Shown here: positions 1-7,704 of the stretch, in pieces | Numbering within the stretch: position 1 is the first letter of the stretch | Layout: every line of letters begins with the position of its first letter | Assembly (NCBI GenBank): GCA_036382775.1 | Contig: DASVHD010000046.1 | Span: 36,870 to 100,869 of the forward strand | Length of the DNA: 64,000 nt | Source of the DNA: a bacterium | GTDB taxonomy: Bacteria > Hydrothermota > Tepidihabitantia > SM23-42 > JAOAFX01 | Direction: 5' to 3' | Translations under genes and position numbers: made by a program | Notes under the pieces: model-generated | Told to the model about the DNA's origin: nothing | Seen by the model: the letters and a program-made list of their open reading frames with translations, nothing else | Databases searched by the model: none

Positions 1-126
1 GAAATTTCTGGGAAGTATTACAGCTGCGGCTACGACCGGTCCGGCAAGCGGTCCTCGTCCTGCCTCATCGCAGCCGGCAATGTAATTATGCTTTATCCAT
101 AGGCTTTTGTCCGGGAGCGCCAGCAC
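1..126 (-). CDS. rnhB: Ribonuclease HII, N-terminal part (cut by window edge)
   Basis: Encodes the first 42 residues of RNase HII, which nicks RNA in RNA-DNA hybrids and starts ribonucleotide excision. The frame reads [20 protein letters not shown], the family signature with its first catalytic Asp and Glu. No ATG lies in frame. A GTG at 126 follows AAGGAG by 8 bases, so I choose it; the gene then overlaps the rplS end by about 40 bp. The rplS-rnhB order is common in bacteria. The remainder lies outside the window. Confidence 0.88.
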   Translation of the reverse strand, partial: MLALPDKSLWIKHNYIAGCDEAGRGPLAGPVVAAAVILPRNF

Positions 127-595
127 CTGGTTTCTCCTTGCCTTTCTCCTTTTCCTTCTCTTGAATTTTTTCTTTGCCCTTTTGTTCGGGCTTCTCAGCT
201 GGCTTCTCAGGCGGTTTTTCTGTCGGCTTTCCACTGGCAACCGTTTCCGCAGCCTCGGTCTTTACCTCTGTTGTCTCCGCGCCAGTTGTTTCCGCAGTTT
301 TCATCTTTCTGGCCTTTTTCTGACGCAGGTACGTCAATTTCGCACGCCGCACCTTGCCGGCTTTCTTTAGTTCAATTTTCTGGATCATCGGTGAGTGAAA
401 GGGGAAAATGCGCTCGATACCGATACCCGCCGATACTTTTCTAACGGTAAATGTCTTACTGATACCGCTTCCTTTAGTGGCGATCACCACGCCTTGGAAC
501 GGCGCGATCCTTGTTTTGTCGCCTTCAACGATCTTGATATATACCCGGATCAGGTCACCCGGTCTAAACGTTGCGGTCTTAGCTGTCTTTGTCAT
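86..595 (-). CDS. rplS: 50S ribosomal protein L19 with long charged tail
   Basis: Ribosomal protein L19 of the large subunit. The conserved core ([43 protein letters not shown]) covers about residues 10-100. A further 70 residues are a low-complexity Lys/Glu/Pro-rich tail that typical L19 (about 115 aa) lacks. The start is the ATG of [10 protein letters not shown], preceded by GGAGGT at 5 bases; a longer upstream reading is not needed. It overlaps the end of trmD by 17 bp, which suggests translational coupling. The tail is probably disordered; its function is unknown. Confidence 0.95.
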   Translation of the reverse strand: MTKTAKTATFRPGDLIRVYIKIVEGDKTRIAPFQGVVIATKGSGISKTFTVRKVSAGIGIERIFPFHSPMIQKIELKKAGKVRRAKLTYLRQKKARKMKTAETTGAETTEVKTEAAETVASGKPTEKPPEKPAEKPEQKGKEKIQEKEKEKGKEKPGAGAPGQKPMDKA

Positions 596-1325
596 TGAGG
601 ACCTCCAATAAAATTCCCAGATCATTCTTTGTGTACTTTTTAACGGGGATCAGGTCCGGACGTCTTGCCAGCGTCAGCCGTAATGATTCTTTTTGGCGCC
701 ATTCAGCTGTCGCTTTGTGATTCCCGTTTCTTAAGACTTGCGGAACCTCAAATTTTCTGAAAACGCAAGGCCGTGTATAGATCGGCGCTTCCAACAGCCC
801 ATTGTGCAGGGAGTCGGTTTCAGCCGAATCTTTATTGCCCAGCACGCCTGGAAGCAGGCGCGTGACCGCCTCGATAACGGTCAGGGCCGCGGTTTCACCG
901 CCGGCCAGGATATAATCACCGATCGACATGTGGGTCAGATCGAACATTTCGTCAATGCGGGCATCGATACCTTTGTACCGGCCGCAGATCAAAATATAAT
1001 TTTCATTTTTTGTTGCCAGCTTTTTCACCATATCCTGGTTAAGCAAATTCCCTTTCGGCGTAAAATCAATAAGGATCGGCGGGTTGGTGACAGCCTTCAG
1101 CTTTTTTTGCGCGTCGGCAATGGCCCTGGCCAGTGGCTCGGGCTGCAGCACCATGCCGGCGCCGCCGCCGAACATGTAGTCATCGACATAGCCGCCATCC
1201 GCAAAATCACGGGGATTCGTGAAGGCAACGCCGACCAACCCTTTCTCCCGGGCGATCCTCAGAATACCGCAATTTAACGCGCCGTTAAAATATTCAGGGA
1301 ATAGTGTTATGATATTAAAGTTCAT
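579..1325 (-). CDS. trmD: tRNA (guanine-N1-)-methyltransferase
   Basis: TrmD methylates G37 of tRNAs using S-adenosylmethionine and prevents +1 frameshifting. At 248 aa it has normal length. Family motifs are present: [23 protein letters not shown] in pieces near residue 37, the trefoil-knot SAM loops ICGRYKGID and [11 protein letters not shown], and the C-terminal YTRP, GNH and RRPDL motifs. It lies between khpA and rplS, its normal operon, but rimM, which usually precedes it, is absent. I see no clear Shine-Dalgarno before the ATG. Confidence 0.96.
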   Translation of the reverse strand: MNFNIITLFPEYFNGALNCGILRIAREKGLVGVAFTNPRDFADGGYVDDYMFGGGAGMVLQPEPLARAIADAQKKLKAVTNPPILIDFTPKGNLLNQDMVKKLATKNENYILICGRYKGIDARIDEMFDLTHMSIGDYILAGGETAALTVIEAVTRLLPGVLGNKDSAETDSLHNGLLEAPIYTRPCVFRKFEVPQVLRNGNHKATAEWRQKESLRLTLARRPDLIPVKKYTKNDLGILLEVLNDKDS

Positions 1326-1364
1326 GGGATAAAAATAGCGCTGACGCGGGATCTATATTCTGCC

Positions 1365-1396
1365 CACTTTACCTCCCCCCGGGGGGAGGTAAAGTG
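1365..1396. repeat. Perfect 32-bp palindrome in place of rimM
   Basis: Two 16-base arms, CACTTTACCTCCCCCC and its exact complement, meet with no spacer. It sits in the 159-bp gap between trmD and khpA. As RNA it would form a very strong hairpin but no U-run follows on either strand, so it is not a standard intrinsic terminator. It may be a processing signal, a small mobile palindrome or an assembly fold-back. Confidence 0.85.
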
Positions 1397-1484
1397 AAGA
1401 ATTATGAAAAAGGCACGAAACGTTCATTCGCATGCGCATGGTTTCATCTGTTTTCGATTGGGTTCTATCCGTCGTTGCGAGGTG

Positions 1485-1715
1485 TTACTCGATGATTTCC
1501 AGCACCGCGCGCTTGCCCTGCTTCATGGCGGCCGCGGTGATTATCGTTCTGATCGCTTTCGCAGTTCTGCCTTCTTTGCCAATGACCTTGCCTAGATCGC
1601 CTTCACCGACTCGCAGCTCATATATGATGCTCTTCTCGCCAGCGACCTCTTTGATGTCCACTTTATCTGGATTGTCGACCAGGCCCTTAACGATGTATTC
1701 AATTAGTTCCTTCAT
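1485..1715 (-). CDS. khpA: KH-domain RNA-binding protein KhpA
   Basis: A single KH domain protein of 76 aa (KhpA/YlqC family). The GXXG loop is GKEG near residue 46, in the context [15 protein letters not shown]. Family members bind RNA, often with KhpB, and affect cell size and division in Gram-positive models. Its SD (AAGGAGG, 5 bases before ATG) lies inside rpsP, and the two genes overlap by 17 bp. This is the normal rpsP-khpA order. Confidence 0.94.
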   Translation of the reverse strand: MKELIEYIVKGLVDNPDKVDIKEVAGEKSIIYELRVGEGDLGKVIGKEGRTAKAIRTIITAAAMKQGKRAVLEIIE

Positions 1716-2004
1716 CAGAACCTCCTTTACCTTCTTCCTTATCTGGTTCTAGCTCTTTCTCTTTTTCAATTTCCTTGTTGCTGTCTTTAGCGATTATTTT
1801 AGCCACCCTGACAGTAGGTTGAGCGCCTTTTGAGATCCAGTACTCAATGCGATCCCGGTCGATCTTTACTTCTTTGGTCCGGGGATCGTAATGGCCAACG
1901 TTCTCGATGTATTTGCCGTCTCTTGCCTTCTTCGAGTCGATAACAACTATGCGGTAGACCGGTATTTTTCGTCTGCCTATTCTTGTGAGTCGAATTTTTA
2001 CCAT
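1699..2004 (-). CDS. rpsP: 30S ribosomal protein S16
   Basis: Small-subunit protein S16, first gene of this minus-strand operon. The core is diagnostic: [20 protein letters not shown], then [11 protein letters not shown] and [12 protein letters not shown]. The last 25 residues form an acidic/lysine-rich tail, similar in style to the L19 tail. The ATG lies only 5 bases after a TATAAT box and there is no SD, so its mRNA is predicted to be leaderless or nearly so. Confidence 0.96.
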   Translation of the reverse strand: MVKIRLTRIGRRKIPVYRIVVIDSKKARDGKYIENVGHYDPRTKEVKIDRDRIEYWISKGAQPTVRVAKIIAKDSNKEIEKEKELEPDKEEGKGGSDEGTN

Positions 2005-2009
2005 GTCCT

Positions 2010-2037
2010 ATTATAGTAAAACGGCGCGGATTGTCAA
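2010..2037 (-). promoter_or_regulatory. Sigma70-type promoter of rpsP operon
   Basis: On the minus strand, TTGACA (2032-2037), a 16-bp spacer and TATAAT (2010-2015), followed after 5 bases by the rpsP ATG. Both boxes match consensus fully. Transcription should start at or within a few bases of the start codon. Confidence 0.85.
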
Positions 2038-2042
2038 TAGTT

Positions 2043-2158
2043 GAGAGCGCTCAGAAAAAAATTCGCGCTCTCATGATTACAGCGATTACGGAACGATCTC
2101 AGCGATATTTAGTCGATGTTTCATCGCGGTGATCTATTTTTTTATCACTGTAATCATG
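2043..2158. repeat. Two intergenic inverted repeats
   Basis: The gap between the hydrolase gene and the rpsP promoter holds an 8-bp inverted repeat (GAGAGCGC 2043-2050, GCGCTCTC 2065-2072) and a 15-bp one (2072-2086 with 2144-2158, one mismatch). The right arm of the latter contains ATCACTGTAATC, a word also present near 11730-11770. The larger repeat overlaps the end of the hydrolase gene. Confidence 0.6.
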
Positions 2159-2819
2159 GGGATTTGTTAAAATCCACTAGAAGCCACTGGCAAGCTCGAA
2201 AAACCTCTCTTGCCGGCGGAGGAGAATGTTCTCCTTTCAGTATTACCAATGTATCGCGGATGTCATTGGCGCGGAACAGGTCGTGGAGGTATCGGTTCTG
2301 CTCGAGATTCCAGTCTTTTTTCCGGGATATCAGGTATATAGCTTTACCGCTTTTGCCCAATGCCTGCCATTGGGCCATGGATAAGGTTCCCGCATGGCCG
2401 CACGCCGAAACCAGCCCCTGGAAGACATCCGGGTGTATGAACAGCGCCAGCATTGCCTGAACACCCTGGCCTGAGAAACCATAAACATACACGCGGGACG
2501 CGTCGACCGGGTATTTCGTGAGCAGTTTCTCCGTTGTCTTCATGATATCCGCATCGTTAAGGTTTGCGCTCCGATGATTTTTGCTCGCGTGACAGGTGGC
2601 CAATACCAGGTTCAAGCTGTCGGCAACAAAGGTCAGGGAATCAAGGTCTGCTCTGCCGGCGCCGGTGCAGCTCAGGATGATCAGCGCGGGGGAGAGGACG
2701 GGTTGGATCCCGGAAGTCGAATCTGGAACCGGGGATGGAGGCAAATAAAACCAATCCGAATCAGCGTCGCAGACAGCTTGACCACCGGCGCTTATTATCG
2801 CGATCAAGATAAGTGTCAT
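2154..2819 (-). CDS. Secreted alpha/beta-hydrolase, esterase-like
   Basis: A 221-aa protein with an N-terminal hydrophobic stretch that resembles a short signal peptide. It carries a serine-hydrolase nucleophile elbow, GFSGQG, near residue 115, preceded by VDASRVYVY, the usual beta-strand context of PHB-depolymerase/feruloyl-esterase-like enzymes. A His in GEHSP near residue 199 is a likely catalytic base. The substrate cannot be told. It stands between the rpsP promoter and the small membrane protein gene, on the same strand as both. Confidence 0.7.
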   Translation of the reverse strand: MTLILIAIISAGGQAVCDADSDWFYLPPSPVPDSTSGIQPVLSPALIILSCTGAGRADLDSLTFVADSLNLVLATCHASKNHRSANLNDADIMKTTEKLLTKYPVDASRVYVYGFSGQGVQAMLALFIHPDVFQGLVSACGHAGTLSMAQWQALGKSGKAIYLISRKKDWNLEQNRYLHDLFRANDIRDTLVILKGEHSPPPAREVFRACQWLLVDFNKSP

Positions 2820-2861
2820 TTTTTATTCTTCATACGGACGGACCATGATGCGGTGATGCAT

Positions 2862-3047
2862 TTATTCTCTACTTTTTTGCTTCCAGAACCTTCTGCGACG
2901 CAGTTTTAGAAAGATCCATAAGCCAATGATTACGATCAATACGGGCCAGTCGCGGTAGAAAGAAAAAAATGTGATCCCGTAGTTGGACGCCCATATCCAC
3001 GCACCGGTAAAGATCATCAAAAACGCAAAAAACAGACCGCAGCCCAT
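2862..3047 (-). CDS. Small two-helix membrane protein (LiaF/DUF5668-like)
   Basis: A 61-aa protein with two hydrophobic helices (about residues 3-20 and 34-48) joined by a short turn containing YRDWP, and an Arg/Lys-rich tail. This layout matches LiaI/LiaF-type transmembrane regions. A second, even shorter gene at 4376-4546 shares the YRDWP turn. GAAGGGGGT 3 bases before the ATG can serve as SD. The role is probably in envelope-stress sensing together with the upstream genes, by inference only. Confidence 0.7.
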   Translation of the reverse strand: MGCGLFFAFLMIFTGAWIWASNYGITFFSFYRDWPVLIVIIGLWIFLKLRRRRFWKQKSRE

Positions 3048-3062
3048 GTTACCCCCTTCATT

Positions 3063-3157
3063 GAGGATCGAAGATAGGAAGGTATGAAGTTAAGAGGTTA
3101 TGACAATAAAAAATAAAAATATCAAATCTTCCGATCTTCATAGCTTCATAACTTCTA
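3063..3157. repeat. Imperfect inverted repeat of GAAGTT-type words
   Basis: The 107-bp gap holds GAAGTTAAGAGGTTATGA on one side and the imperfect complement of it on the other (14 of 18 matches), with related words such as GATCGAAGAT around them. A sequence of the same style lies at 23031-23085. It could fold as a long hairpin after the DUF4097 gene. Confidence 0.6.
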
Positions 3158-3943
3158 TTTTTTTTGTATCGCCACGTCGCCGTATTCATTCCTGATAAAA
3201 ATTTTTCCGCCTGGTTTGTTGATAGTACCCTTCAAGTAACCGTTTTTCTCCACCGCATCTTTAAGCTCAAACTCGCAGTCAATCTCGCCTTCGCGAGTCT
3301 CCACTTCGATTTCCGCTTCTGTGTCTTTACTTATCGTAATGGAAACATCACCAGTTTTTTCTTTAATTTCGATCTTGTCGATCATGCTATATTCAAGTTC
3401 AACATCACCAGAAACTATGTCCGCTTTCAAGCTGCCTGACAGGTCCTTGCCGCAAATATCGGCTGATACCGTGGCGATTTCGATAATACCGTTCACATGG
3501 GCAATATTGAGGTCTCCGGAAACGCCTTTTATGCCAAGGTTGATGGCTTTGGGAACTGTGATTTCAAGGTTTCCGCTGAGTGCTTTGATCTGGAGCGTAT
3601 CCGGGCTTTCGTTTACGCCCACAAAACCATCTTTCTCAATCGTTATGATATCAGTGTCTTTTCCTGAGATGTCAATATCACCACTGACACCCTTGAGTTC
3701 CAACTTCTGTTTTTTTGAAAATTTCAAGGTTTCTTCAGCTGATGCGTGGCCAAACGCACCATGAATGGCGGAAGTGACCATCTCAGGAATGGAATCCATG
3801 GTATGCCAGAAACTGAACGCATGAGGAGGGCCATGTCGCTTTCTTGATTCACCGCCGTTAAGCGCTTCCAACAGACGGGCTGCTTCCTCGGCATTTATCT
3901 TACCCTCTTCAAGCAGTTTCAGGATCCGCAGACGTTCACTCAA
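3155..3943 (-). CDS. SHOCT-like/DUF4097 beta-helix protein (YvlB-like)
   Basis: A 262-aa protein. Residues 1-25 form a helical hairpin (RILKLLEEGKINAEEAARLL) like that in its two neighbours. From about residue 70 there are repeated strands of the type VSGDIDI, LSGNLEI, VSGDLNI, KTGDVSI, which is the DUF4097 putative adhesin fold found in YvlB. The start is a TTG at 3943 overlapping the previous stop, with GGAGGT 5 bases ahead; the longer upstream reading overlaps the neighbour and looks like a shadow. YvlB-like proteins belong to cell-envelope stress regulons in Bacillus. No signal peptide or membrane helix is visible. Confidence 0.75.
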   Translation of the reverse strand: MSERLRILKLLEEGKINAEEAARLLEALNGGESRKRHGPPHAFSFWHTMDSIPEMVTSAIHGAFGHASAEETLKFSKKQKLELKGVSGDIDISGKDTDIITIEKDGFVGVNESPDTLQIKALSGNLEITVPKAINLGIKGVSGDLNIAHVNGIIEIATVSADICGKDLSGSLKADIVSGDVELEYSMIDKIEIKEKTGDVSITISKDTEAEIEVETREGEIDCEFELKDAVEKNGYLKGTINKPGGKIFIRNEYGDVAIQKK

Positions 3944-4331
3944 TGTACACCTCCACGTATTCATTCTTTTCCTCGTCCGTGACCTGCGCCAGGACAAACC
4001 TGCCGCCTTCGGCGATCTCGCTGACCACTTTGTCGATGATCTCAGGATCAAAATCATCCAGCTTCATTTCTTTGCCGCTGACATTGACCGTGAACCCGTC
4101 CGGCATTACGCCTTTGAAGATCGTGCCCATCCTGGAGGCAAGTTTGAGCACGCCGACCGGTATATCAACTTTCACTTTGGGTTTATCACTGCCTTTGTTA
4201 TAGACCCGGACCCGGAAGAACCGCGCGCGCGCCTCGTTGTCTTTTAGCGCGCCGAGCAGGCGGTCGGCCTCGTCGGGCGTGATCTTGCCCTGGGCTACCA
4301 TTTCTAAAATCTTTTTTCTTTCATCGGACAT
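3936..4331 (-). CDS. SHOCT-like domain protein, function unknown
   Basis: A 131-aa soluble protein. The N-terminus KKILEMVAQGKITPDEADRLL is the same helical hairpin as in the flanking genes. The rest has no motif I recognise; it contains a VDIPVGVLKLASRM segment that resembles part of the YvlB/DUF4097 neighbourhood proteins. It overlaps the next gene by 8 bp. Start ATG has AAAGGAG upstream. It probably works with the proteins encoded on both sides. Confidence 0.7.
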   Translation of the reverse strand: MSDERKKILEMVAQGKITPDEADRLLGALKDNEARARFFRVRVYNKGSDKPKVKVDIPVGVLKLASRMGTIFKGVMPDGFTVNVSGKEMKLDDFDPEIIDKVVSEIAEGGRFVLAQVTDEEKNEYVEVYIE

Positions 4332-4375
4332 GATATACTCCTTTCAAATAATTAAGGCAATTGAGGGCGTGACCA

Positions 4376-4546
4376 TTATTTCTTTATGAAATATCTTATT
4401 ACGCCTACAATACCGAGGGCGATCAGGATCGCAGGCCAGTCGCGGTACCAGGTGATATGGATGATGCCAAGGTTGGAGAGCCAGATTACAGCACCAATCA
4501 CGATCAAAAGAATGCCGTTGAAAACAGAATGGAACCAGAATTTCAT
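4376..4546 (-). CDS. Tiny two-helix membrane protein (56 aa)
   Basis: Translating by hand gives a 56-aa protein, with helices about 9-24 and 37-52 separated by ITWYRDWPA. It is a shorter relative of the protein at 2862-3047, with the same RDWP turn. Its ATG overlaps the stop of the DUF2089 gene (ATGA, 4 bp), strong evidence that it is really translated. It resembles the LiaI/DUF5668 transmembrane unit. Confidence 0.75.
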   Translation of the reverse strand: MKFWFHSVFNGILLIVIGAVIWLSNLGIIHITWYRDWPAILIALGIVGVIRYFIKK

Positions 4547-4902
4547 TTTTTTCTCCTTTGTTTCAGAATGCCGACTGCTTCATCCACGGATATTTTTCCA
4601 TTAGATAGCGCTTCGATCGGATCATCCGCGTCAACCAGGGGAGAGAGCTTCAAACTTTTCAGCAGATCGTCGATCTTTGATTTTATCGTGGGGTAGGAAG
4701 TATCCAGCGCTTTCTCCATATCAGTGATCCTGCCCTGGGTGCGAAGAAAGACCATGAGAAATTCGTAGTCGTCCTCATTCAACTGGCAAAAAGGACATAG
4801 TGAGATGTCTTTACTCACTCTCAGATCACATTTCGGGCACTTCAATTCGCTAATAACCATCTCTTGCCCGCAAGATGGACACTCCTTAATTTTTTTAACC
4901 AT
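4543..4902 (-). CDS. DUF2089-type zinc-ribbon regulator
   Basis: About 119 aa. Two CxxC zinc-ribbon pairs are visible (CPSC, CPKC) plus CPFC, followed by a helix-turn-helix-like stretch (FLRTQGRITDMEKALDTSYP and onward) and a C-terminal hairpin ALSNGKISVDEAVGILK like that in the two downstream proteins. DUF2089 proteins are thought to be transcriptional regulators. I place the start at the ATG at 4902: more upstream ATGs fall within or before the -10 box. It heads the operon and may act on the dyad at 4946-4961. Confidence 0.78.
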   Translation of the reverse strand: MVKKIKECPSCGQEMVISELKCPKCDLRVSKDISLCPFCQLNEDDYEFLMVFLRTQGRITDMEKALDTSYPTIKSKIDDLLKSLKLSPLVDADDPIEALSNGKISVDEAVGILKQRRKK

Positions 4903-4909
4903 ATATGTC

Positions 4910-4937
4910 ATTATAATCAATTTTTTTAATTTGTCAA
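4910..4937 (-). promoter_or_regulatory. Promoter of the DUF2089 operon
   Basis: Minus strand: TTGACA (4932-4937), 16-bp spacer, TATAAT (4910-4915). The predicted transcript would begin around 4903, next to the ATG at 4902, so translation should be leaderless. Confidence 0.82.
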
Positions 4938-4945
4938 GGGGTGAA

Positions 4946-4961
4946 ATTGACTAAAGTCAAT
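4946..4961. promoter_or_regulatory. Operator-like dyad upstream of DUF2089 promoter
   Basis: ATTGACT-AA-AGTCAAT, two perfect 7-base arms, centred about 17 bp upstream of the -35 box. The position suits a regulator site; the DUF2089 protein itself is a candidate ligand. The binding is inferred. Confidence 0.5.
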
Positions 4962-5100
4962 TTTCGATGTCCTCGCTTTTGTAATATAAAAATGATTATG
5001 ATGAAGCGAGACGCAGACGATAGCGTAGTGATAAACACAATGATAACAGTGATAAAAGAAAAAGTATTGAAAAATCATGGTTTTTTGTTTATTATTTTGA

Positions 5101-5140
5101 ATTTAGGATTTGTTTAGGATTTAGTAATTAGAATTTAGTG
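5101..5140. repeat. ATTTAG-word repeat
   Basis: Low-complexity run of GAATTTAGGATTT-type words between asnS and the DUF2089 promoter. A similar run lies at 21940-21975. The rest of 4962-5148 is AT-rich and shows no gene. Confidence 0.5.
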
Positions 5141-5148
5141 CTTGATCT

Positions 5149-6438
5149 TTAAGGATATATCTTTTCCAGCATCCTCGGGAACGGTATTGTCTCTCTTACA
5201 TGCGCAATGCCGCAGATCCAGGCGATCGTGCGTTCCAGGCCCAGCCCAAAACCGCCATGGGGGTAGGTGCCGAAAAGCCGCAGATCCAGATACCATTTGT
5301 AAGCCTGCTCAGGGAGCTTGTGTTCCTTTATTCTCTTGACCAGCGCCGCATGATCGTCCTCGCGCTGGCCGCCGCCGATGATCTCGCCGTAACCTTCGGA
5401 CGCGATCATGTCAACGCTTAAAGATAAGGAGTCGTCCCCGGGATCGCGCTTCATATAGAAAGCCTTGCAGTGCGCCGGGTAATGATGGACCAGGATCGGA
5501 CGGTCAAAGCTTTCGCCCAATAAAGTCTCCTGGGGCGCGCCAAAATCATCGCCGTCCTTGAATGTTTTATCCTTTTTGTGGATCATTTCCACGGCTTCCT
5601 TATATGTGATCCTCGGGAATGGTTTTTTTATTGTCTCCAGTTTGCCAAGGTCGCGTTCCAGGATCTTCAACTCCTCTTTTCTCTTTTCCAGGACTCGTTC
5701 AACGACATATGAAACCATATTTTCTTCAGTATCCATGATGTCGTTGAGACCAGCAAAGGCGATCTCGGGTTCCAGCATCCAGAACTCGGTCAGATGGCGT
5801 CGGGTCTTTGATTTTTCCGCGCGGAATGTCGGTCCGAAGCAATAAACCTTACCCAGTGACGCCGCGGTCGCTTCGTTGTACAACTGGCCGCTCTGGGTGA
5901 GATACACGGTTTCGTCGTAATACTCGACCGGGAACAGCGTGGTCGTGCCCTCAACCGCAGCAGGTGTGAGGATCGGCGTGTCGGCATTGATGAACCCCTG
6001 GTTGTCAAGGAAATCCCTCAAGCCCTTTATTACCTCGTGCCGGATCCGCAGGATCGCGTTCTGCTTTTTGGAACGGATCCATAAGTGCCGTAACGGCAAC
6101 AGGAACTCAATGGAATGTTCTTTGGGCGTGATCGGATAATCTTTGGCATATTGGATGATCCTGATGTCCTTTGCAATGATCTCGTAGCCACCTGGCGCCC
6201 GCTTGTCAGCGCGCACCGTGCCCGTGATGACCAGGGATGACTCCTGGGTTAGTTTGTCGGCGATCTCGAAGATCTCGGGTTTTGCGTCATCCTGGCTGAT
6301 GACCGACTGGATGATGCCGGTGCCGTCACGGATGAGCAGAAAGCAGACCTTGCCCGATGAGCGCACGTTGTAAAGCCAGCCTTTTATCTCGACTTCCTTG
6401 CCTTCGTACTTGCCGATCTCCTCGATATATGCCTGCAT
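5149..6438 (-). CDS. asnS: Asparaginyl-tRNA synthetase
   Basis: Class II aminoacyl-tRNA synthetase that charges tRNA-Asn, 429 aa. An OB-fold anticodon-binding domain (residues 1-105) contains [16 protein letters not shown]. The catalytic domain has motif 2 ([20 protein letters not shown]) and motif 3 ([10 protein letters not shown]). [12 protein letters not shown] and FWMLEPE are typical of AsnRS rather than AspRS, which has a longer insertion. Single gene with its own promoter; the ATG lies 6 bases after the -10 box with no SD. Confidence 0.95.
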   Translation of the reverse strand: MQAYIEEIGKYEGKEVEIKGWLYNVRSSGKVCFLLIRDGTGIIQSVISQDDAKPEIFEIADKLTQESSLVITGTVRADKRAPGGYEIIAKDIRIIQYAKDYPITPKEHSIEFLLPLRHLWIRSKKQNAILRIRHEVIKGLRDFLDNQGFINADTPILTPAAVEGTTTLFPVEYYDETVYLTQSGQLYNEATAASLGKVYCFGPTFRAEKSKTRRHLTEFWMLEPEIAFAGLNDIMDTEENMVSYVVERVLEKRKEELKILERDLGKLETIKKPFPRITYKEAVEMIHKKDKTFKDGDDFGAPQETLLGESFDRPILVHHYPAHCKAFYMKRDPGDDSLSLSVDMIASEGYGEIIGGGQREDDHAALVKRIKEHKLPEQAYKWYLDLRLFGTYPHGGFGLGLERTIAWICGIAHVRETIPFPRMLEKIYP

Positions 6439-6444
6439 GGAGAG

Positions 6445-6472
6445 AATATATTCTATTTTATAGCAAAGTCAA
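6445..6472 (-). promoter_or_regulatory. Promoter of asnS
   Basis: Minus strand: TTGACT (6467-6472), 16-bp spacer, TATATT (6445-6450), then 6 bases to the asnS ATG. Predicts a leaderless mRNA. Confidence 0.75.
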
Positions 6473-6536
6473 GCAGAAAGCACTATTGACGCCATATACT
6501 ATTGACATGGTTATTATTTTTGACAGGGGGAATTGG

Positions 6537-6558
6537 GGTCAGCCCTCGAAATTAGAAA
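6537..6558 (+). repeat. 22-bp sequence shared with RAYT upstream region
   Basis: This stretch, containing GGTCAGCCCTCGAAATTAG, is identical to 63861-63882, which lies directly before the transposase gene at 63921. Here no transposase follows; instead REP-like palindromes follow about 20 bp later. It is best read as a solo end or remnant of that element. Confidence 0.75.
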
Positions 6559-6579
6559 TCATCTGCTGAATAGATAGAT

Positions 6580-6666
6580 GCGCAAGCCTGAAGGCTTGCC
6601 CTACAGTAAAGAGATTGCCGTTGTAGGGCAGGGTCATGATCCCGCAAAGCGGGGCTTTAGCCTTGC
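6580..6666. repeat. REP-like palindrome cluster
   Basis: Nested hairpins: GCAAGCC-TGAA-GGCTTGC (6582-6599), CCCTACA (6599-6605) pairing with TGTAGGG (6622-6628), CCCGC-AAA-GCGGG (6641-6653) and GGCTTTAGCC (6653-6662). Such paired palindromes with GC-rich stems are the form of REP/BIME elements that RAYT transposases act on. Confidence 0.7.
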
Positions 6667-6707
6667 CAATATATTATTAGCTATTATGCAATCAGGTGTG
6701 CGACCCT

Positions 6708-6735
6708 TTGACAAATAAGAATAAATGAATATAAT
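6708..6735 (+). promoter_or_regulatory. Promoter of the glycan operon
   Basis: TTGACA (6708-6713), 16-bp spacer, TATAAT (6730-6735), 5 bases to the ATG at 6741. Both boxes are consensus. Leaderless start predicted. Confidence 0.85.
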
Positions 6736-6740
6736 CAGAT

Positions 6741-7637
6741 ATGAAAGTATCAATTTTGGTCCCCGCGTATAATGAAGTTGAGAACATCCCATACCTGGTC
6801 GAGGAATTAGACAAATTCATGAAAAACCATAAGGATTATGAAGTTATCGTCATTGACGACGGTTCCAGAGACAGCACTTTTGATGCCGTGAACAAGCATA
6901 AAAGAGACTATTTAAAGGTTGTCCGGCACAAGCGGAACCTGGGTAAGACCCAGGCGGTTTTGACCGGCGCAGCCGCGGCGGCGGGCGAGATCCTTGTGAT
7001 CTTTGATGCTGACCTGCAGTTCGACCTTTATGACATACCAAAACTTGTGGAATTGATCGATAACGGTGCGGACGTGGCGACCGGTTGGAAACAAGGCGTT
7101 TACGAGAAAAAATTCGTTTCCAATGTTTACAACTGGTGCGGCCGTAGACTATTCAGGCTCAAAGTCCACGACATGAACGCGATCAAAGCGTTCAAGAAAG
7201 ATGTTCTGCAGGCGATCCCGTTGCGCAAGGAGTGGCACCGGTATATTGTGCCCCTTGCCCATGAGTACGGATTCAAGATCGAGGAAATAAAAGTAACATT
7301 AAGACTGCGTAAATACGGTACTCCCAAGTATCAGCAGAAATCAAGGATCGTCGTCGGCCTGTTCGATCTGCTGGCCGTGAAATTCCACGCGACGTTCATG
7401 CAGAAGCCGCTTCTTTATTTCGGCACGATCGGCATGATCTCCTTTTTGCTGGGCGTCGTGGCGGGGATCGTTGCGATCGTGCTCAGGATATTCGGCCACG
7501 GGTTCAGGCCGCTACTGTACCTCGTCGTTTTGCTCGTGGTGTCGGGCATATTGTTCTTTTCCCTTGGTTTGATCGGAGAATCGATCCGTTCGGTCCTTGA
7601 CCGCCTGGAAAAGAACGATGCAGAGAAGCATCGATGA
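6741..7637 (+). CDS. Family 2 glycosyltransferase, polyprenyl-phosphate type
   Basis: 298 aa. The GT-A domain begins SILVPAYNEVENIPYLVEEL and holds VIDDGS and the metal-binding FDADLQ. Two hydrophobic helices near residues 230-255 and 262-285 anchor it in the membrane, as in DPM1/GtrB-like enzymes that load a sugar onto undecaprenyl or dolichyl phosphate. First gene of a five-gene plus-strand run with a flippase-like protein, Ugd and Uxs, so a surface glycan role is likely. The donor sugar is not known. Confidence 0.88.
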   Translation: MKVSILVPAYNEVENIPYLVEELDKFMKNHKDYEVIVIDDGSRDSTFDAVNKHKRDYLKVVRHKRNLGKTQAVLTGAAAAAGEILVIFDADLQFDLYDIPKLVELIDNGADVATGWKQGVYEKKFVSNVYNWCGRRLFRLKVHDMNAIKAFKKDVLQAIPLRKEWHRYIVPLAHEYGFKIEEIKVTLRLRKYGTPKYQQKSRIVVGLFDLLAVKFHATFMQKPLLYFGTIGMISFLLGVVAGIVAIVLRIFGHGFRPLLYLVVLLVVSGILFFSLGLIGESIRSVLDRLEKNDAEKHR

Positions 7638-7696
7638 TCCCATTTCTTAAACTTCTGTAATGAAAAATGGGACGTATACTTCAACGCCGTGATGTA
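7638..7696 (-). repeat. Hairpin repeat shared with 11781-11840 (inverted copy)
   Basis: Read on the minus strand, this matches 11781-11840 with a 30-bp exact core that includes GCGTTGAAGTATACGTCCCA. CCCATTT and AAATGGG arms can pair. It fills the 67-bp gap between the glycosyltransferase and the next gene. Confidence 0.85.
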
Positions 7697-7704
7697 ACCG
7701 AGAC

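Noticed and set aside
738..1277. 179-codon plus-strand frame
   Set aside because: It lies opposite trmD and has no family or start signal.
2043..2072. Intrinsic terminator for the hydrolase gene
   Set aside because: The stem is 8 bp, with the T-run inside the loop instead of after the stem.
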